Assembly (NCBI RefSeq): GCF_014851565.1
Contig: NZ_JACVAA010000005.1
Span: 186,001 to 250,000, forward strand
DNA from: Pseudomonas sp. PDM15
Lineage (GTDB): Bacteria; Pseudomonadota; Gammaproteobacteria; Pseudomonadales; Pseudomonadaceae
DNA: 64,000 bases
Reading direction: 5' to 3'
Positions 36,439 to 45,572 of this stretch are shown piece after piece (the stretch's first letter is position 1; the number at the start of each line of letters is the position of its first letter). The position numbers and the translations under genes were made by a program. The notes under the pieces were generated by a model. That model had not been told where the DNA came from. It did not search any database and saw nothing but the letters and a program-made list of their open reading frames with translations.

Positions 36439-36746
36439 TGCGAGTCTCCCGCAGGCTGCGTGATCAGAGCAGCCATGCATACAATCAGCTGGGCGTCGTC
36501 CGTAACGTCAAAGGTATGGCGCCAAACTTCATGGCCAACCTGAGTATAGGGGGAGGCGAAGCATGACCAAATACCCCCTTTCGCAGACATGACCCAGATC
36601 ACAGAGTGCGAAGCCAAGGTTACGAACGGTCATTTCGAACCGACATAAATCATCTGTCTAGCATAAAGGCTAGACATTCTCCCGTACCCGCTGCACCAGC
36701 CGTCGCCTCCCCCCCTATAATCGCGCACCGGAATATGGAGGACGAA
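36439..36746. promoter_or_regulatory. DUF1631/nadC divergent control region
   Basis: 308 bases without a gene. It holds the inverted repeat at 36655-36676 and a consensus -10 TATAAT at 36716-36721 that would start nadC transcription about 20 bases before its ATG. No good -35 is seen at the usual distance, which fits an activated promoter. Confidence 0.5.
36655..36676. promoter_or_regulatory. Perfect palindromic site upstream of nadC
   Basis: TGTCTAGC-ATAAAG-GCTAGACA: exact 8-bp arms around 6 bases, centred about 55 bases upstream of the nadC -10 box. Form and position suit a dimeric regulator; no T-run, so not a terminator. Regulator unknown. Confidence 0.6.
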
Positions 36747-37595
36747 ATGCCCAACCTGACCCTAGCCGAGCTCGGCGCCGAGATCGAAGCCAACGTACGC
36801 ACCGCGCTGCGCGAGGATATCGGTAGCGGCGACATCACGGCGCAACTGATCCCAGCCGAGCGCCTGGCCCACGCAACAGTGATTACCCGCGAGGCCGCGG
36901 TTATCTGCGGCACCGCTTGGGTCGATGCAGTGTTCCGCCAGCTCGACCCTCGCGTAGCCGTGCATTGGCAGGTCGGCGATGGCGATCGAGTCGAGGCCAA
37001 TCAGGCACTTTTCCACCTCGAAGGCCCCGCACGCGCGCTACTCAGCGGCGAGCGCAGCGCGCTGAACTTCCTGCAGACCCTGTCTGCCGTCGCAACTCGC
37101 TGTCGCCACTTCGCCGACTTGGTCGTAGGCACCCAGGTAAAACTGCTGGATACCCGCAAGACACTTCCCGGCCTGCGCCTGGCACAGAAGTACGCTGTGA
37201 CCTGTGGTGGCTGCCACAATCATCGAATCGGCCTCTACGACGCCTTTCTTATCAAGGAAAACCATATCGCCGCCTGCGGTGGTATCGCCCAGGCAATTAC
37301 CGCCGCTCATGGCATTGCCCCTGGCAAACCAGTAGAGATCGAGGTGGAAAGCCTGGAAGAACTGCAGAAGGCGCTGGAAACCGGCGCCGATATCATCATG
37401 CTCGACGAACTGAGCCTCGATGATATGCGCACCGCCGTTTCTCTTACGATGGGACGCGCCAAGCTGGAAGCATCGGGAGGCATCAACGAAAGCACCCTGC
37501 GCACCATTGCCGAGACCGGGGTGGACTACATCTCCATTGGTAGCCTGACCAAGGACGTCAAGGCCATCGACCTGTCGATGCGGCTGAGCCTGTAA
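36747..37595 (+). CDS. nadC: Nicotinate-nucleotide pyrophosphorylase (carboxylating)
   Basis: Makes nicotinate mononucleotide from quinolinate and PRPP in de novo NAD synthesis. 282 residues, the same as P. aeruginosa NadC. Motifs: [41 protein letters not shown] and the phosphate-binding [11 protein letters not shown]. Start ATG 36747 has GGAGG seven bases upstream; the in-frame ATG 36735 overlaps that ribosome site and is rejected. Confidence 0.96.
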   Translation: MPNLTLAELGAEIEANVRTALREDIGSGDITAQLIPAERLAHATVITREAAVICGTAWVDAVFRQLDPRVAVHWQVGDGDRVEANQALFHLEGPARALLSGERSALNFLQTLSAVATRCRHFADLVVGTQVKLLDTRKTLPGLRLAQKYAVTCGGCHNHRIGLYDAFLIKENHIAACGGIAQAITAAHGIAPGKPVEIEVESLEELQKALETGADIIMLDELSLDDMRTAVSLTMGRAKLEASGGINESTLRTIAETGVDYISIGSLTKDVKAIDLSMRLSL

Positions 37596-37615
37596 TCAGG
37601 GCTCGCCAGAAACAC

Positions 37616-37645
37616 GAAGCCCCTCATCCACAGGGCCTTCTTTTA
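37616..37645 (+). terminator. Probable nadC terminator
   Basis: GAAGCCCC and GGGCCTTC form an imperfect stem with a TCATCCACA loop, followed by TTTTATT. Confidence 0.6.
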
Positions 37646-37767
37646 TTGCGGAGGAAACAGGGGGCAAGCCTGCGACTTTAGCATTACCTATGCGTCGCTC
37701 TACACCAATCTACACCGGCGCGGACGCAACAACAGCGACGTGGGGTACAGGATGAACGACAACTAAA

Positions 37768-38112
37768 TCAATTGTGCGTGCAGCTTCCGCCAGCAGCCAA
37801 GCTACAGGTCACTGTACCCGAACCTGGAGAACGTGGCGTAGCGGTAAACGAACCAGTCAATGTTAGTGTCGGCCCAGCATTTGTGTAACCAGAGCAAGCG
37901 CCTGTGCGCGCCGCAGATGGAGACTGACCATGATTCAACAGCACCAATGCATCGTTAGCATAGGTCTTTGCTTCGATCAGACAGGATCTATTCGCTGAGT
38001 TGGTAGTGTAGTTCTGATAAGCCGGAATCGAGATTGCCGCCAGAATTCCTATGATAGCTATAACTATCATTAACTCCACCAAAGTGAAGCCTCTATCAAG
38101 ATGCACCCTCAT
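37768..38112 (-). CDS. Type IV pilin, second copy (PilA2)
   Basis: 114 residues: 8-residue leader MRVHLDRG, then a typical class IVa mature pilin N-terminus [19 protein letters not shown] with Glu5, and a short globular domain with a C-terminal disulphide pair ([14 protein letters not shown]). Start ATG 38112 with GGAGGA. Protein is clearly paralogous to the pilin next door, but its codons are not: AGA, TTA, three ATA and GGA occur in the conserved helix, rare in this genome. In P. stutzeri a second tandem pilin, PilAII, dampens natural transformation; a similar modulating role is possible. Confidence 0.9.
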   Translation of the reverse strand: MRVHLDRGFTLVELMIVIAIIGILAAISIPAYQNYTTNSANRSCLIEAKTYANDALVLLNHGQSPSAARTGACSGYTNAGPTLTLTGSFTATPRSPGSGTVTCSLAAGGSCTHN

Positions 38113-38202
38113 ATCTCCTCCCGCAAGCCTTGCCCATGCAGCGCGCCAAGCCAACACGACACGGGAAAATTAGAGCTATAAATTCTCTTTTCAAGCCGCC
38201 TA

Positions 38203-38233
38203 AAAATACGCCCCTGATATAGGGGCGTATTTT
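38203..38233 (-). terminator. Terminator between the two pilin genes
   Basis: AAAATACGCCCCT and AGGGGCGTATTTT form a perfect stem with a GATA-type loop. It ends the pilA transcript and works in both directions by symmetry, so the second pilin must use its own promoter or read-through. Confidence 0.92.
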
Positions 38234-38254
38234 GTAATCAGCTCAAGCGAAGGC

Positions 38255-38605
38255 TCACGGCGCGTGGGTGCACGAACCGCCAACACTCAGATCGCAGGTC
38301 ACGGTACCAGCACCAGGAGCACGAGGAACAGCAGTAAAGGTAGAAGCCAGAGTCAGACCAGCGCCAGCACCGGCATAAGACGCACAGGCACCGCCAGCAC
38401 GCGGGTTGGCAGCGGCGTTACCCAGGTTGATCTCGGTAATCGCAGTATTGGCGTACGCCTTGGCCTCAATCAGGCAGGAGTTGTTGGCAGAACGAGCGGT
38501 GTAGTTGGTGTACGCCGGGATGGCAATGGCAGCCAGGATGCCGATGATCGCGATCACGATCATCAGTTCGATCAGGGTGAAGCCTTTTTGCATTTGAACT
38601 TTCAT
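38255..38605 (-). CDS. pilA: Major type IV pilin PilA
   Basis: 116 residues: leader MKVQMQKG cut by PilD, mature N-terminus [25 protein letters not shown]-terminal disulphide loop [15 protein letters not shown]. Mature length of 108 is short against about 145-150 in P. aeruginosa. Codons are GC-rich and near-optimal, as expected for the highly expressed subunit. GGAGA precedes ATG 38605. Preceded by a sigma-54 promoter and divergent from pilB, the standard arrangement. Confidence 0.95.
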   Translation of the reverse strand: MKVQMQKGFTLIELMIVIAIIGILAAIAIPAYTNYTARSANNSCLIEAKAYANTAITEINLGNAAANPRAGGACASYAGAGAGLTLASTFTAVPRAPGAGTVTCDLSVGGSCTHAP

Positions 38606-38649
38606 AAATATCTCCTTGAAGTGATCAGGCAGAAGCCTAGCAATGCATC

Positions 38650-38665
38650 AGCAGTTAGCGTGCCA
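38650..38665 (-). promoter_or_regulatory. Sigma-54 promoter of pilA
   Basis: On the minus strand TGGCAC-GCTAA-CTGCT matches the -24/-12 consensus (TGGCAC, five bases, TTGCW) with one change. It lies 45 bases upstream of the pilA start. PilR, the sigma-54 activator of pilA, is encoded at 58437 in this window. Confidence 0.88.
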
Positions 38666-38770
38666 ACTTCAGGAGCCCCTACATACAGGCCTAGCCCAAT
38701 AACCCAGCACTAATCCGCCGGCACAACCAGGTAACTTCCGACATTTTTTGTCACCCGCAGCTGAGGGGGT

Positions 38771-38799
38771 TTGGCAGCCCGGAGCAACTAAGCTATAAG
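38771..38799 (+). promoter_or_regulatory. Sigma-70 type promoter of pilBCD
   Basis: TTGGCA (-35), 17-base spacer, TATAAG (-10), one mismatch to consensus in each box. Transcription would begin about 28 bases before the pilB ATG, so pilB is not dependent on the sigma-54 site. Confidence 0.6.
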
Positions 38800-38833
38800 G
38801 CACGATTATTCGCTCCTGGCACGGACCCATCTC

Positions 38834-40534
38834 ATGAACGACTCGGTTTCTCTTTCCGGCCTGGCCCGCCAGGTGGCCCATGCCGGCCTTCTTGATGAGA
38901 AGGGCGCCCAGCAGGCACAGCTGCAGGCCGCGCGCAACAAACTGCCACTGATTACCTATCTGGTGCAAAACAAGCTGGTCAAGGCTCGTGACCTGGCCGA
39001 GCTGACCGCCGAGCAGTTCGGCGTGGCCTTCTTCGACCTAGGCGCACTGGATAAGGAAGGCCAGCCGCGCGACCTGGTCAGCGAGAAGCTAATCCGCCAG
39101 CATCGCGCCCTACCACTTTGGCGACGCGGCAATAAGCTGTATGTGGGGGTTTCCGACCCCAGCAACCATCAGGCTGTTACAGACATCCAATTCAGCACAG
39201 GCCTAAATACCGAAGGCGTACTGGTCGAGGATGACAAGCTGGGCGAGGCAATTGAAAAGTTCTTCGACACAGCCAGCGGGATGGATGATCTGGGGGATAT
39301 GGATCTCGACGGACTCGACGTCGAAGCCGTTGACGACGATAAGCAGGACAGCGGCACAGGCAACGACGCAGACGATGCCCCCGTGGTACGTTTCGTAAAC
39401 AAGATGCTTCTTGACGCCATCAAGGGCGGCTCGTCCGACCTTCACTTCGAGCCCTATGAGCGCACCTACCGCGTACGATTCCGTACCGACGGCATCCTGC
39501 ATGAGGTAGCCAGGCCGCCGGTGCAGCTTTCCCCGCGAATATCTGCACGATTGAAAGTCATGGCAAGCCTGGATATCTCTGAGCGGCGCAAGCCCCAGGA
39601 CGGGCGAATCAAGATGAAGATCTCCAAAACAAAGGCGATCGATTTCCGCGTCAATACTCTCCCCACTCTCTGGGGCGAGAAGATCGTAATGCGAATTCTT
39701 GACCCCAGCAGCGCGCAAATGGGCATCGACGCGCTGGGCTATGAAGAATTTCAGAAGGAGCTGTATCTCGGGGCGCTCAAGCAACCCCAAGGCATGATTT
39801 TGGTAACAGGGCCTACCGGCTCCGGCAAAACCGTATCGCTGTACACCGGCCTGAACATCCTCAACACAGTCGACGTAAACATCTCGACCGCCGAAGATCC
39901 CGTAGAGATCAACTTGGAAGGCATCAATCAGGTAAGCGTGAACCCCAAACAAGGCATGGATTTCTCCCTAGCACTTCGAGCATTCTTGCGCCAGGACCCG
40001 GATGTCATCATGGTTGGCGAGATTCGCGACCTAGAGACTGCCGAGATCGCCATCAAAGCCGCACAGACCGGTCACATGGTGATGTCCACACTGCACACCA
40101 ACAGCGCCGCCGAAACCCTTACCCGCCTGCGCAACATGGGAGTGCCCAGCTTCAACATTGCCACCTCTGTAAACCTGATTATCGCCCAGCGACTGGCGCG
40201 AAAGCTCTGCCTCCACTGCAAGAAGGAAGTCTCGCTACCGAGAGATGTGCTGCTCGGTGAAGGATTTCGCGAGGAAGAAATCGGCACATTCAAAGTTTAT
40301 GCCCCAGCCGGCTGCGACAATTGCAAGGACGGCTACAAGGGCCGTGTCGGTATTTATGAAGTAGTTAAAAACACGCCTTCACTGCAACGAATTATCATGG
40401 AGGACGGAAATTCCATCGATATCGCCTCACAGATGCGCAAAGATGGGTTCAACGACCTGCGCCGTTCCGGCCTACTTAAAGTAATCCAGGGCGTAACCAG
40501 CCTGGAAGAAGTCAATCGCGTGACCAAGGATTAA
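38834..40534 (+). CDS. pilB: Type IV pilus extension ATPase PilB
   Basis: 566 residues, cytoplasmic hexameric motor that drives pilin polymerisation. MshEN-type N-terminal domains (1-145), acidic linker (150-182), Walker A GPTGSGKT (326-333), Asp box, Walker B and His box (RQDPDVIMVGEIRD, TGHMVMSTLHTN), and a zinc tetracysteine (CLHCKKE ... CDNCKDG). Codon use is noticeably less GC-biased than housekeeping neighbours. First gene of pilB-pilC-pilD-coaE-yacG. Confidence 0.97.
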   Translation: MNDSVSLSGLARQVAHAGLLDEKGAQQAQLQAARNKLPLITYLVQNKLVKARDLAELTAEQFGVAFFDLGALDKEGQPRDLVSEKLIRQHRALPLWRRGNKLYVGVSDPSNHQAVTDIQFSTGLNTEGVLVEDDKLGEAIEKFFDTASGMDDLGDMDLDGLDVEAVDDDKQDSGTGNDADDAPVVRFVNKMLLDAIKGGSSDLHFEPYERTYRVRFRTDGILHEVARPPVQLSPRISARLKVMASLDISERRKPQDGRIKMKISKTKAIDFRVNTLPTLWGEKIVMRILDPSSAQMGIDALGYEEFQKELYLGALKQPQGMILVTGPTGSGKTVSLYTGLNILNTVDVNISTAEDPVEINLEGINQVSVNPKQGMDFSLALRAFLRQDPDVIMVGEIRDLETAEIAIKAAQTGHMVMSTLHTNSAAETLTRLRNMGVPSFNIATSVNLIIAQRLARKLCLHCKKEVSLPRDVLLGEGFREEEIGTFKVYAPAGCDNCKDGYKGRVGIYEVVKNTPSLQRIIMEDGNSIDIASQMRKDGFNDLRRSGLLKVIQGVTSLEEVNRVTKD

Positions 40535-40537
40535 ACC

Positions 40538-41761
40538 ATGGCGGAAAAAGCACTGAAGAACAGCATCTTCGCCTGGGAGGGCACTGACCGGCGCGGATCC
40601 AAAATGAAGGGCGAACTGAGCGGTCAAAATCCCGCACTAGTAAAAGCCCAGCTGCGCAAGCAAGGCATTAATCCGACACGGGTCCGCAAGAAATCCAACC
40701 TTACCATCGGCACGGGCAAGAAAATCAAGCCCATGGACATCGCCATCTTTACCCGACAGATGGCGACGATGATGAAAGCTGGCGTGCCACTGTTGACGTC
40801 CTTCGACATCATCAGCGAAGGCTTTGAAAACCCTAACATGCGCAAGCTGGTGGAAGAGCTAAAGCTCGACGTCGCGGCGGGCAATAGTTTTGCATCCTCC
40901 TTACGCAAACGGCCACTGTACTTCGACGACCTCTACTGCAACCTCGTCGAGTCGGGCGAGCAATCCGGCGCACTGGAAACCCTGCTCGACCGGGTCGCCA
41001 CTTACAAGGAAAAGACAGAGGCCCTGAAATCAAAAATCAAGAAGGCCATGAATTACCCCATCGCAGTTGTAGTGGTTGCGGTCATTGTTTCGGCAATTCT
41101 ACTGATCAAGGTGGTACCACAGTTCCAGGCCGTTTTTGATAGTTTTGGCGCCGAGCTTCCGGCCTTTACCATGATGGTGGTTAACCTCTCGCACGCTCTG
41201 CAGGAGTGGTGGTACCTGCTCTTGGCCGGACTTGTCGGCGCGACATTCGCACTGAAAACTATCTACCAACGCTCGGAGAAGTTCCGCAACTGGCTGGATC
41301 GACTCACTCTGAAGCTCCCTATTGTCGGCAAAATCATCTACATGTCCTCTGTCGCACGCTACTCCAGGACCCTGGCCACGACCTTCGCCGCAGGCGTCCC
41401 TTTGGTCGATGCCTTGGATTCAGTAGCCGGCGCGACAGGCAACATCGTCTTCAAATCAGCAGTCGATAAAATCAAACAAGATGTATCCACCGGCATGCAG
41501 CTCAACTTCTCAATGCGTGGCACTGGCGTTTTTCCATCGTTAGCATTACAGATGACTGCAATTGGCGAAGAGTCTGGGGCGCTGGATGAAATGCTGGATA
41601 AGGTCGCAACATATTATGAGGACGAAGTAGACAATATGGTTGATGGCCTAACCGCACTTATGGAGCCCATGATCATGGCGGTCCTCGGCGTGCTGGTCGG
41701 CGGCTTGGTTATCGCCATGTACCTGCCAATCTTCCAACTAGGCCAAGTAGTAGGCGGCTAA
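40538..41761 (+). CDS. pilC: Type IV pilus inner-membrane platform PilC
   Basis: 407 residues, polytopic platform that couples the motors to the growing pilus. Two GspF/PilC domains (FTRQMATMMKAGVPLLTSFD near 70 and YSRTLATTFAAGVPLVDALD near 275) and three transmembrane helices (about 170-195, 220-240, 380-400). Three bases after pilB. Confidence 0.96.
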   Translation: MAEKALKNSIFAWEGTDRRGSKMKGELSGQNPALVKAQLRKQGINPTRVRKKSNLTIGTGKKIKPMDIAIFTRQMATMMKAGVPLLTSFDIISEGFENPNMRKLVEELKLDVAAGNSFASSLRKRPLYFDDLYCNLVESGEQSGALETLLDRVATYKEKTEALKSKIKKAMNYPIAVVVVAVIVSAILLIKVVPQFQAVFDSFGAELPAFTMMVVNLSHALQEWWYLLLAGLVGATFALKTIYQRSEKFRNWLDRLTLKLPIVGKIIYMSSVARYSRTLATTFAAGVPLVDALDSVAGATGNIVFKSAVDKIKQDVSTGMQLNFSMRGTGVFPSLALQMTAIGEESGALDEMLDKVATYYEDEVDNMVDGLTALMEPMIMAVLGVLVGGLVIAMYLPIFQLGQVVGG

Positions 41762-41764
41762 TCC

Positions 41765-42634
41765 ATGCAGTTTGACTTTATGGCCGGCAACTTGCCGGCT
41801 TTTGTTTTGCTAGCAATCCTGCTTGGCCTATTAATCGGCAGTTTCCTCAATGTAGTGATCTACCGCCTGCCAGTCATAATGCAGCGCGACTGGCGTCAGC
41901 AGGCGCGGGAGATTCTTGAGCTTCCCGAGGAGCCCAAGCAGGACACTTTCAACCTGATCCTGCCGAACTCCTGCTGCCCCAACTGCGGTCGTCAAATTCG
42001 CCCTTGGGAGAACATCCCGGTGGTGAGCTATTTGTTCCTTAGCGGTAAGTGTGCAGGGTGTAAGGCGCCGATCAGCATGCGCTACCCGTTGATCGAACTG
42101 GCTTGCGGCATGCTGTCAGGCTATGTGGCGTTCCACTACGGCTTCGGCTGGCAGGCGGCCGGGGTATTGGTGCTGACCTGGGGCCTGCTGGCGATGAGCA
42201 TGATCGACTGCGATCACCAGCTGCTGCCAGATGCCTTGGTGCTGCCGCTGCTGTGGCTGGGCCTGATCGCTAACCACTTCGGCGTTATTACCAACTTGGA
42301 GGATGCCCTGTGGGGCGCGATCGTCGGCTATCTCAGCCTGTGGTCGGTGTATTGGCTGTTCAAGCTGCTGACCGGCAAGGAAGGCATGGGTTATGGCGAT
42401 TTCAAGCTGTTGGCCATGCTCGGCGCCTGGGGTGGCTGGCAGATTCTGCCGCTGACTATCCTGCTCTCCTCGCTGGTCGGTGCCGTGCTCGGGGTAATCA
42501 TGCTGCGTCTGCGCAACCAGGAAACCAGCACGCCCATCCCCTTCGGCCCCTATCTGGCCATTGCCGGCTGGATCGCATTGCTCTGGGGTGATCAAATAAC
42601 CGGGACCTATCTGCACTTCGCCGGTTTTAGATGA
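41765..42634 (+). CDS. pilD: Prepilin peptidase / N-methyltransferase PilD
   Basis: 289 residues, eight membrane helices. Cleaves prepilin leaders and N-methylates the new N-terminus, also for type II secretion pseudopilins. Zinc tetracysteine CPNC...CAGC near 71-98, catalytic aspartates in [12 protein letters not shown] and GMGYGDFK. Three bases after pilC; its TGA overlaps the ATG of coaE. Confidence 0.97.
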   Translation: MQFDFMAGNLPAFVLLAILLGLLIGSFLNVVIYRLPVIMQRDWRQQAREILELPEEPKQDTFNLILPNSCCPNCGRQIRPWENIPVVSYLFLSGKCAGCKAPISMRYPLIELACGMLSGYVAFHYGFGWQAAGVLVLTWGLLAMSMIDCDHQLLPDALVLPLLWLGLIANHFGVITNLEDALWGAIVGYLSLWSVYWLFKLLTGKEGMGYGDFKLLAMLGAWGGWQILPLTILLSSLVGAVLGVIMLRLRNQETSTPIPFGPYLAIAGWIALLWGDQITGTYLHFAGFR

Positions 42635-43242
42635 GCAAACCCTGGATTCTCGGCCTTACGGGCGGCATCGGTAGCGGCAAGAGCGCCGTCGCCCAGCACT
42701 TCATCGATCTCGGCGTCCACTTGGTGGACGCCGATCACGCCGCCCGCTGGGTAGTCGAGCCGGGGCGCCCTGCCCTGGCGACGATTATCGAGCGCTTTGG
42801 CGCGCAGGTACTGCAGGCCGACGGCACGCTGGATCGCGCAGCCCTGCGCCATCTGGTGTTCCAGGACGAGCAACAGCGCCGTTGGCTGGAAGGCTTGCTG
42901 CACCCGCTGATATTCCAGGAGATCAACCAGCACCTGGCCCGCGCCGAATCGCCTTACGCCATTCTGGTGTCGCCACTGCTGGTGGAGTCCGGCCAGCACC
43001 GCATGACCCAGCGCGTGCTGGTGGTCGACGCACCTGAGCACCTGCAGCTGCAACGCAGCATGCTGCGCGACAGCAGCTCCGAAGAGCAGATCCGCGCCAT
43101 CCTCAAAGCGCAGACCAGCCGCGAGGAACGCCTGCGTCACGCTGACGACGTGCTGATCAACGACCGCGACCTGGCCTGGCTGCAGAGCGAGGTCGAACGC
43201 CTACACCATTTCTACCTGACCCTGCGCGGAGGCCAACCATGA
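42631..43242 (+). CDS. coaE: Dephospho-CoA kinase
   Basis: 203 residues; last step of coenzyme A synthesis. P-loop GGIGSGKS (residues 11-18), [13 protein letters not shown] substrate motif and the SPLLVES segment. ATGA overlaps on both sides (pilD and yacG) show tight co-translation. Confidence 0.96.
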   Translation: MSKPWILGLTGGIGSGKSAVAQHFIDLGVHLVDADHAARWVVEPGRPALATIIERFGAQVLQADGTLDRAALRHLVFQDEQQRRWLEGLLHPLIFQEINQHLARAESPYAILVSPLLVESGQHRMTQRVLVVDAPEHLQLQRSMLRDSSSEEQIRAILKAQTSREERLRHADDVLINDRDLAWLQSEVERLHHFYLTLRGGQP

Positions 43243-43433
43243 GCACCACAGTGGAATGCCCGACCTGCGGAGCACCCGTGGAATGGGGGCCGCAGAGCCC
43301 CAATCGACCCTTCTGTAGCGAGCGCTGCAAGCTGATCGACCTCGGTGCCTGGGCGTCCGAGAGCCATGCCATTCCTGGTGACTCCCTGGAGGACTCGCCC
43401 TTCTCCGACGACCTACCACCGCGCGAGCACTGA
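43239..43433 (+). CDS. yacG: DNA gyrase inhibitor YacG
   Basis: 64-residue zinc protein with CPTCG...[12 protein letters not shown] four-cysteine site and the family ending in an acidic tail. Binds GyrB and inhibits gyrase in E. coli. Overlaps the coaE stop by four bases. Confidence 0.94.
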   Translation: MSTTVECPTCGAPVEWGPQSPNRPFCSERCKLIDLGAWASESHAIPGDSLEDSPFSDDLPPREH

Positions 43434-43448
43434 TCACGCCGCCGCCCA

Positions 43449-43664
43449 TCACGGCCGCATAAAGGCGTAGTCGCGCTCCGGATCCAGATTGTCGGCGAGA
43501 AACTGCAGCTCCTGCGCCAGATCGGCCACCTCACGCTCCAGGCGATTCAGCTCCACCGCCTCGCTGAGCAGCGCCCGCAGACTCAGCAACGGGTCGAAGC
43601 CATGCCTCTGCGCCTGCTGCAGGCTGCTCTCCAGCTCCCGCCGCGCCCATGCGTGCACACCCAT
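43449..43664 (-). CDS. Small conserved helical protein
   Basis: 71 residues, no recognised domain. Mostly helical with a heptad-like stretch (LLSEAVELNRLEREVADLAQELQFL) suggesting a coiled coil. ATG 43664 has GGGAGG eight bases upstream; the frame runs on to 43697 without one. Convergent with yacG; a small gene sits here in other pseudomonads too. Confidence 0.7.
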   Translation of the reverse strand: MGVHAWARRELESSLQQAQRHGFDPLLSLRALLSEAVELNRLEREVADLAQELQFLADNLDPERDYAFMRP

Positions 43665-43758
43665 GATCCCGCCCTCCCGCGCCATTTCTCCCAGCATGTC
43701 GGCAGGGCAAGCCGCGAGCTTTGATCCAGATCAGCTGCGCTGGCGAGATAAACCGCGC

Positions 43759-44454
43759 TTATGGACGACGATCCGTATCGTCACCCTTCCACGGCGCCGC
43801 CAGGTAACGGGTGCGATTGAAGGTCTCCAGCCAGTCCGGATAGAACACCACCAGTCCGGTGACCAGCATGCCGTTGATGAAGGCCTCGGGGAACATCACC
43901 AGCCACAGGTAGCCGATGAAGTCTTCCAGCCAGGGCGGCATGACGTACAGGCCGTCATGCCAGAGCAGCCCCAACCCGCCCAGCAGACAGACCAGCGCTG
44001 TCAGCGCGGCGGGAAAGAAGCCGCAGCAGAAGATGTAGACGAACAGATTGCGCGGCTGACGCCGTTCCACTAGCACGGCAAAGGTTTCGGCGATGGCCAC
44101 AGGCATGGCCACCAGCAGCAGGCCATTGACGCCCAAAGCCGCCCAGTCCAGGCGCCCCAGCGCCAGCAGGCCCAACTGCGCGGCAAAGCCACAGAGCAAC
44201 GCCAGCGGCCAATCCAGCAGCAGGGTTACGGCGGTCATGCCAATGAAGTGAAAGGACAGCCCCGAGGCGAAGTCGCGACGCACCAGCCACAACAGAAACA
44301 GCGCCAGCATCGTGCCGAACAGCAGGTGTTGGCGGCGCTGGTCGCTGAACAGCTCAACCCAGGGCACGCGCCATAGCGCCCACAACAGCACCAGGGCATA
44401 GCTCAGCCAGCCCAGCCACAGACTGGCCGGCAGCAGCAGTTCGGCGGCGATCAT
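43759..44454 (-). CDS. Energy-coupling factor permease (CbiM-like) protein
   Basis: 231 residues, six to seven membrane helices. The segment [21 protein letters not shown] resembles the metal-binding region of CbiM-type subunits of cobalt/nickel ECF transporters, as does [17 protein letters not shown]. The N-terminal Met-His-Ile metal hook is absent (it starts MIAAELL), and no ECF ATPase or T-component is near, so transport capacity is doubtful. Its ATG overlaps the GNAT stop by four bases. Confidence 0.72.
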   Translation of the reverse strand: MIAAELLLPASLWLGWLSYALVLLWALWRVPWVELFSDQRRQHLLFGTMLALFLLWLVRRDFASGLSFHFIGMTAVTLLLDWPLALLCGFAAQLGLLALGRLDWAALGVNGLLLVAMPVAIAETFAVLVERRQPRNLFVYIFCCGFFPAALTALVCLLGGLGLLWHDGLYVMPPWLEDFIGYLWLVMFPEAFINGMLVTGLVVFYPDWLETFNRTRYLAAPWKGDDTDRRP

Positions 44455-44873
44455 GACGCGCCCCTGGTCGAGAACACCTGGATATCCGTGCGCGCACTCC
44501 AGCCTTGCTGCGCCCGCCAGAAATCCAGAGCCTCGGGCGCATCGCGCAGCACGAAGACGTGGGACTTGCCCACGCCGAGCGCTGCCAGCCTGGCCAGCGC
44601 CTCGTCCAGCAGCCCCCTGGCCAGGCCGCGACCACGCCAGGGAGCATCGACCACCAGGTGCTGCAGATAGCCGCGGCGACCGTCGTGGCCCACCAGCAGA
44701 CAGGCGATGGGCGTGCCGTCGACCTCGATCAGCAGGCTCAGCTCGGGATTGCGCGCCAGATAGCGACAGAACGGCTCATAGGCATCCTCAGTGCGGATAC
44801 ATATGCCCGGCGTGCGCCGCCACAGCGCGAGCAATGCGGCGTGGTCGGCGGGAAGGATGGCGCGTATCTGCAT
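44451..44873 (-). CDS. GNAT family N-acetyltransferase
   Basis: 140 residues, one GNAT fold. Acetyl-CoA pyrophosphate loop [17 protein letters not shown] (about 78-94) follows LQHLVVD. Substrate unknown. Translated in overlap with the downstream membrane protein; the two products have no obvious common function. Confidence 0.85.
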   Translation of the reverse strand: MQIRAILPADHAALLALWRRTPGICIRTEDAYEPFCRYLARNPELSLLIEVDGTPIACLLVGHDGRRGYLQHLVVDAPWRGRGLARGLLDEALARLAALGVGKSHVFVLRDAPEALDFWRAQQGWSARTDIQVFSTRGAS

Positions 44874-44945
44874 GGCGGTTTCCGTGGCTGCTCGGTGCAG
44901 TCTACCGCGCCCGAACGCGACTGGCTTTTACGCTATTCTGCGGCC

Positions 44946-45572
44946 ATGGACGACTCCGACTACCTGCGCCTGCTCACACGCCAGGCGGAACAGGCCAACG
45001 AATTTCTCTCCAATGCACGCAAATGGGAGCGCGAGCGCTGGGTCTGCCAGCGCCTGCTGACTGCGCTCAACCTGCGCCACCGGCAGGACGAGTTCGCAAC
45101 CGGCCAGGAGCCGCCGGACGTGCTGTTCCGCGGCGCCAACTTCGAGGTGTTCTTCGTGCTTGATCGTGACCGCCGCCTCAATGACGAGTGGCGCGAGGAG
45201 CTGCAGCGTCGCCGCAGCGCCTTATCCCTCAGCCAGCTGCTGCGTCGCGAGGCGCGTCCACGGCGTATTCCAGCCAGCGAACTGCAAGCCCGCCTGGCGC
45301 CGACCCTGCGCAAGAAGGCGCACAACTATGGCGAGCGCGGTCTCGAACCGGGCGAGCTGGACCTGCTCGCCTACGTCAGCCTCAAGCGCGAGGTGCTGGA
45401 CCTCAACAGCCCCTTCCCCCCACCCAGCGAATACCTGCGTCAGGGCTGGCGCTCGCTGTCGCTGGTCGGCCCCAACTACGCCCGGGTGCTGTTCGCCCAC
45501 CGCGACGCGCCGGACTTCCTGCGCCACAACCTGGGCCGCACCGTGCTGTTCGACGTCGGTATCAGCCTGTGA
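44946..45572 (+). CDS. DUF1780 protein (putative endonuclease family)
   Basis: 208 residues. Matches the Pseudomonas DUF1780 family, which is classed as a putative endonuclease fold on weak evidence: PPDVLFRGANFEVFFVLD has the D-x(n)-E-x pattern of PD-(D/E)xK proteins. Activity is unproven. The MOSC gene starts within its stop codon. Confidence 0.78.
   Translation: MDDSDYLRLLTRQAEQANEFLSNARKWERERWVCQRLLTALNLRHRQDEFATGQEPPDVLFRGANFEVFFVLDRDRRLNDEWREELQRRRSALSLSQLLRREARPRRIPASELQARLAPTLRKKAHNYGERGLEPGELDLLAYVSLKREVLDLNSPFPPPSEYLRQGWRSLSLVGPNYARVLFAHRDAPDFLRHNLGRTVLFDVGISL

Noticed and set aside
38113-38254. Sigma-54 promoter for the second pilin
   Set aside because: Candidate GG/GC pairs in this gap have the wrong spacing (11 or 12 instead of 10 bases).
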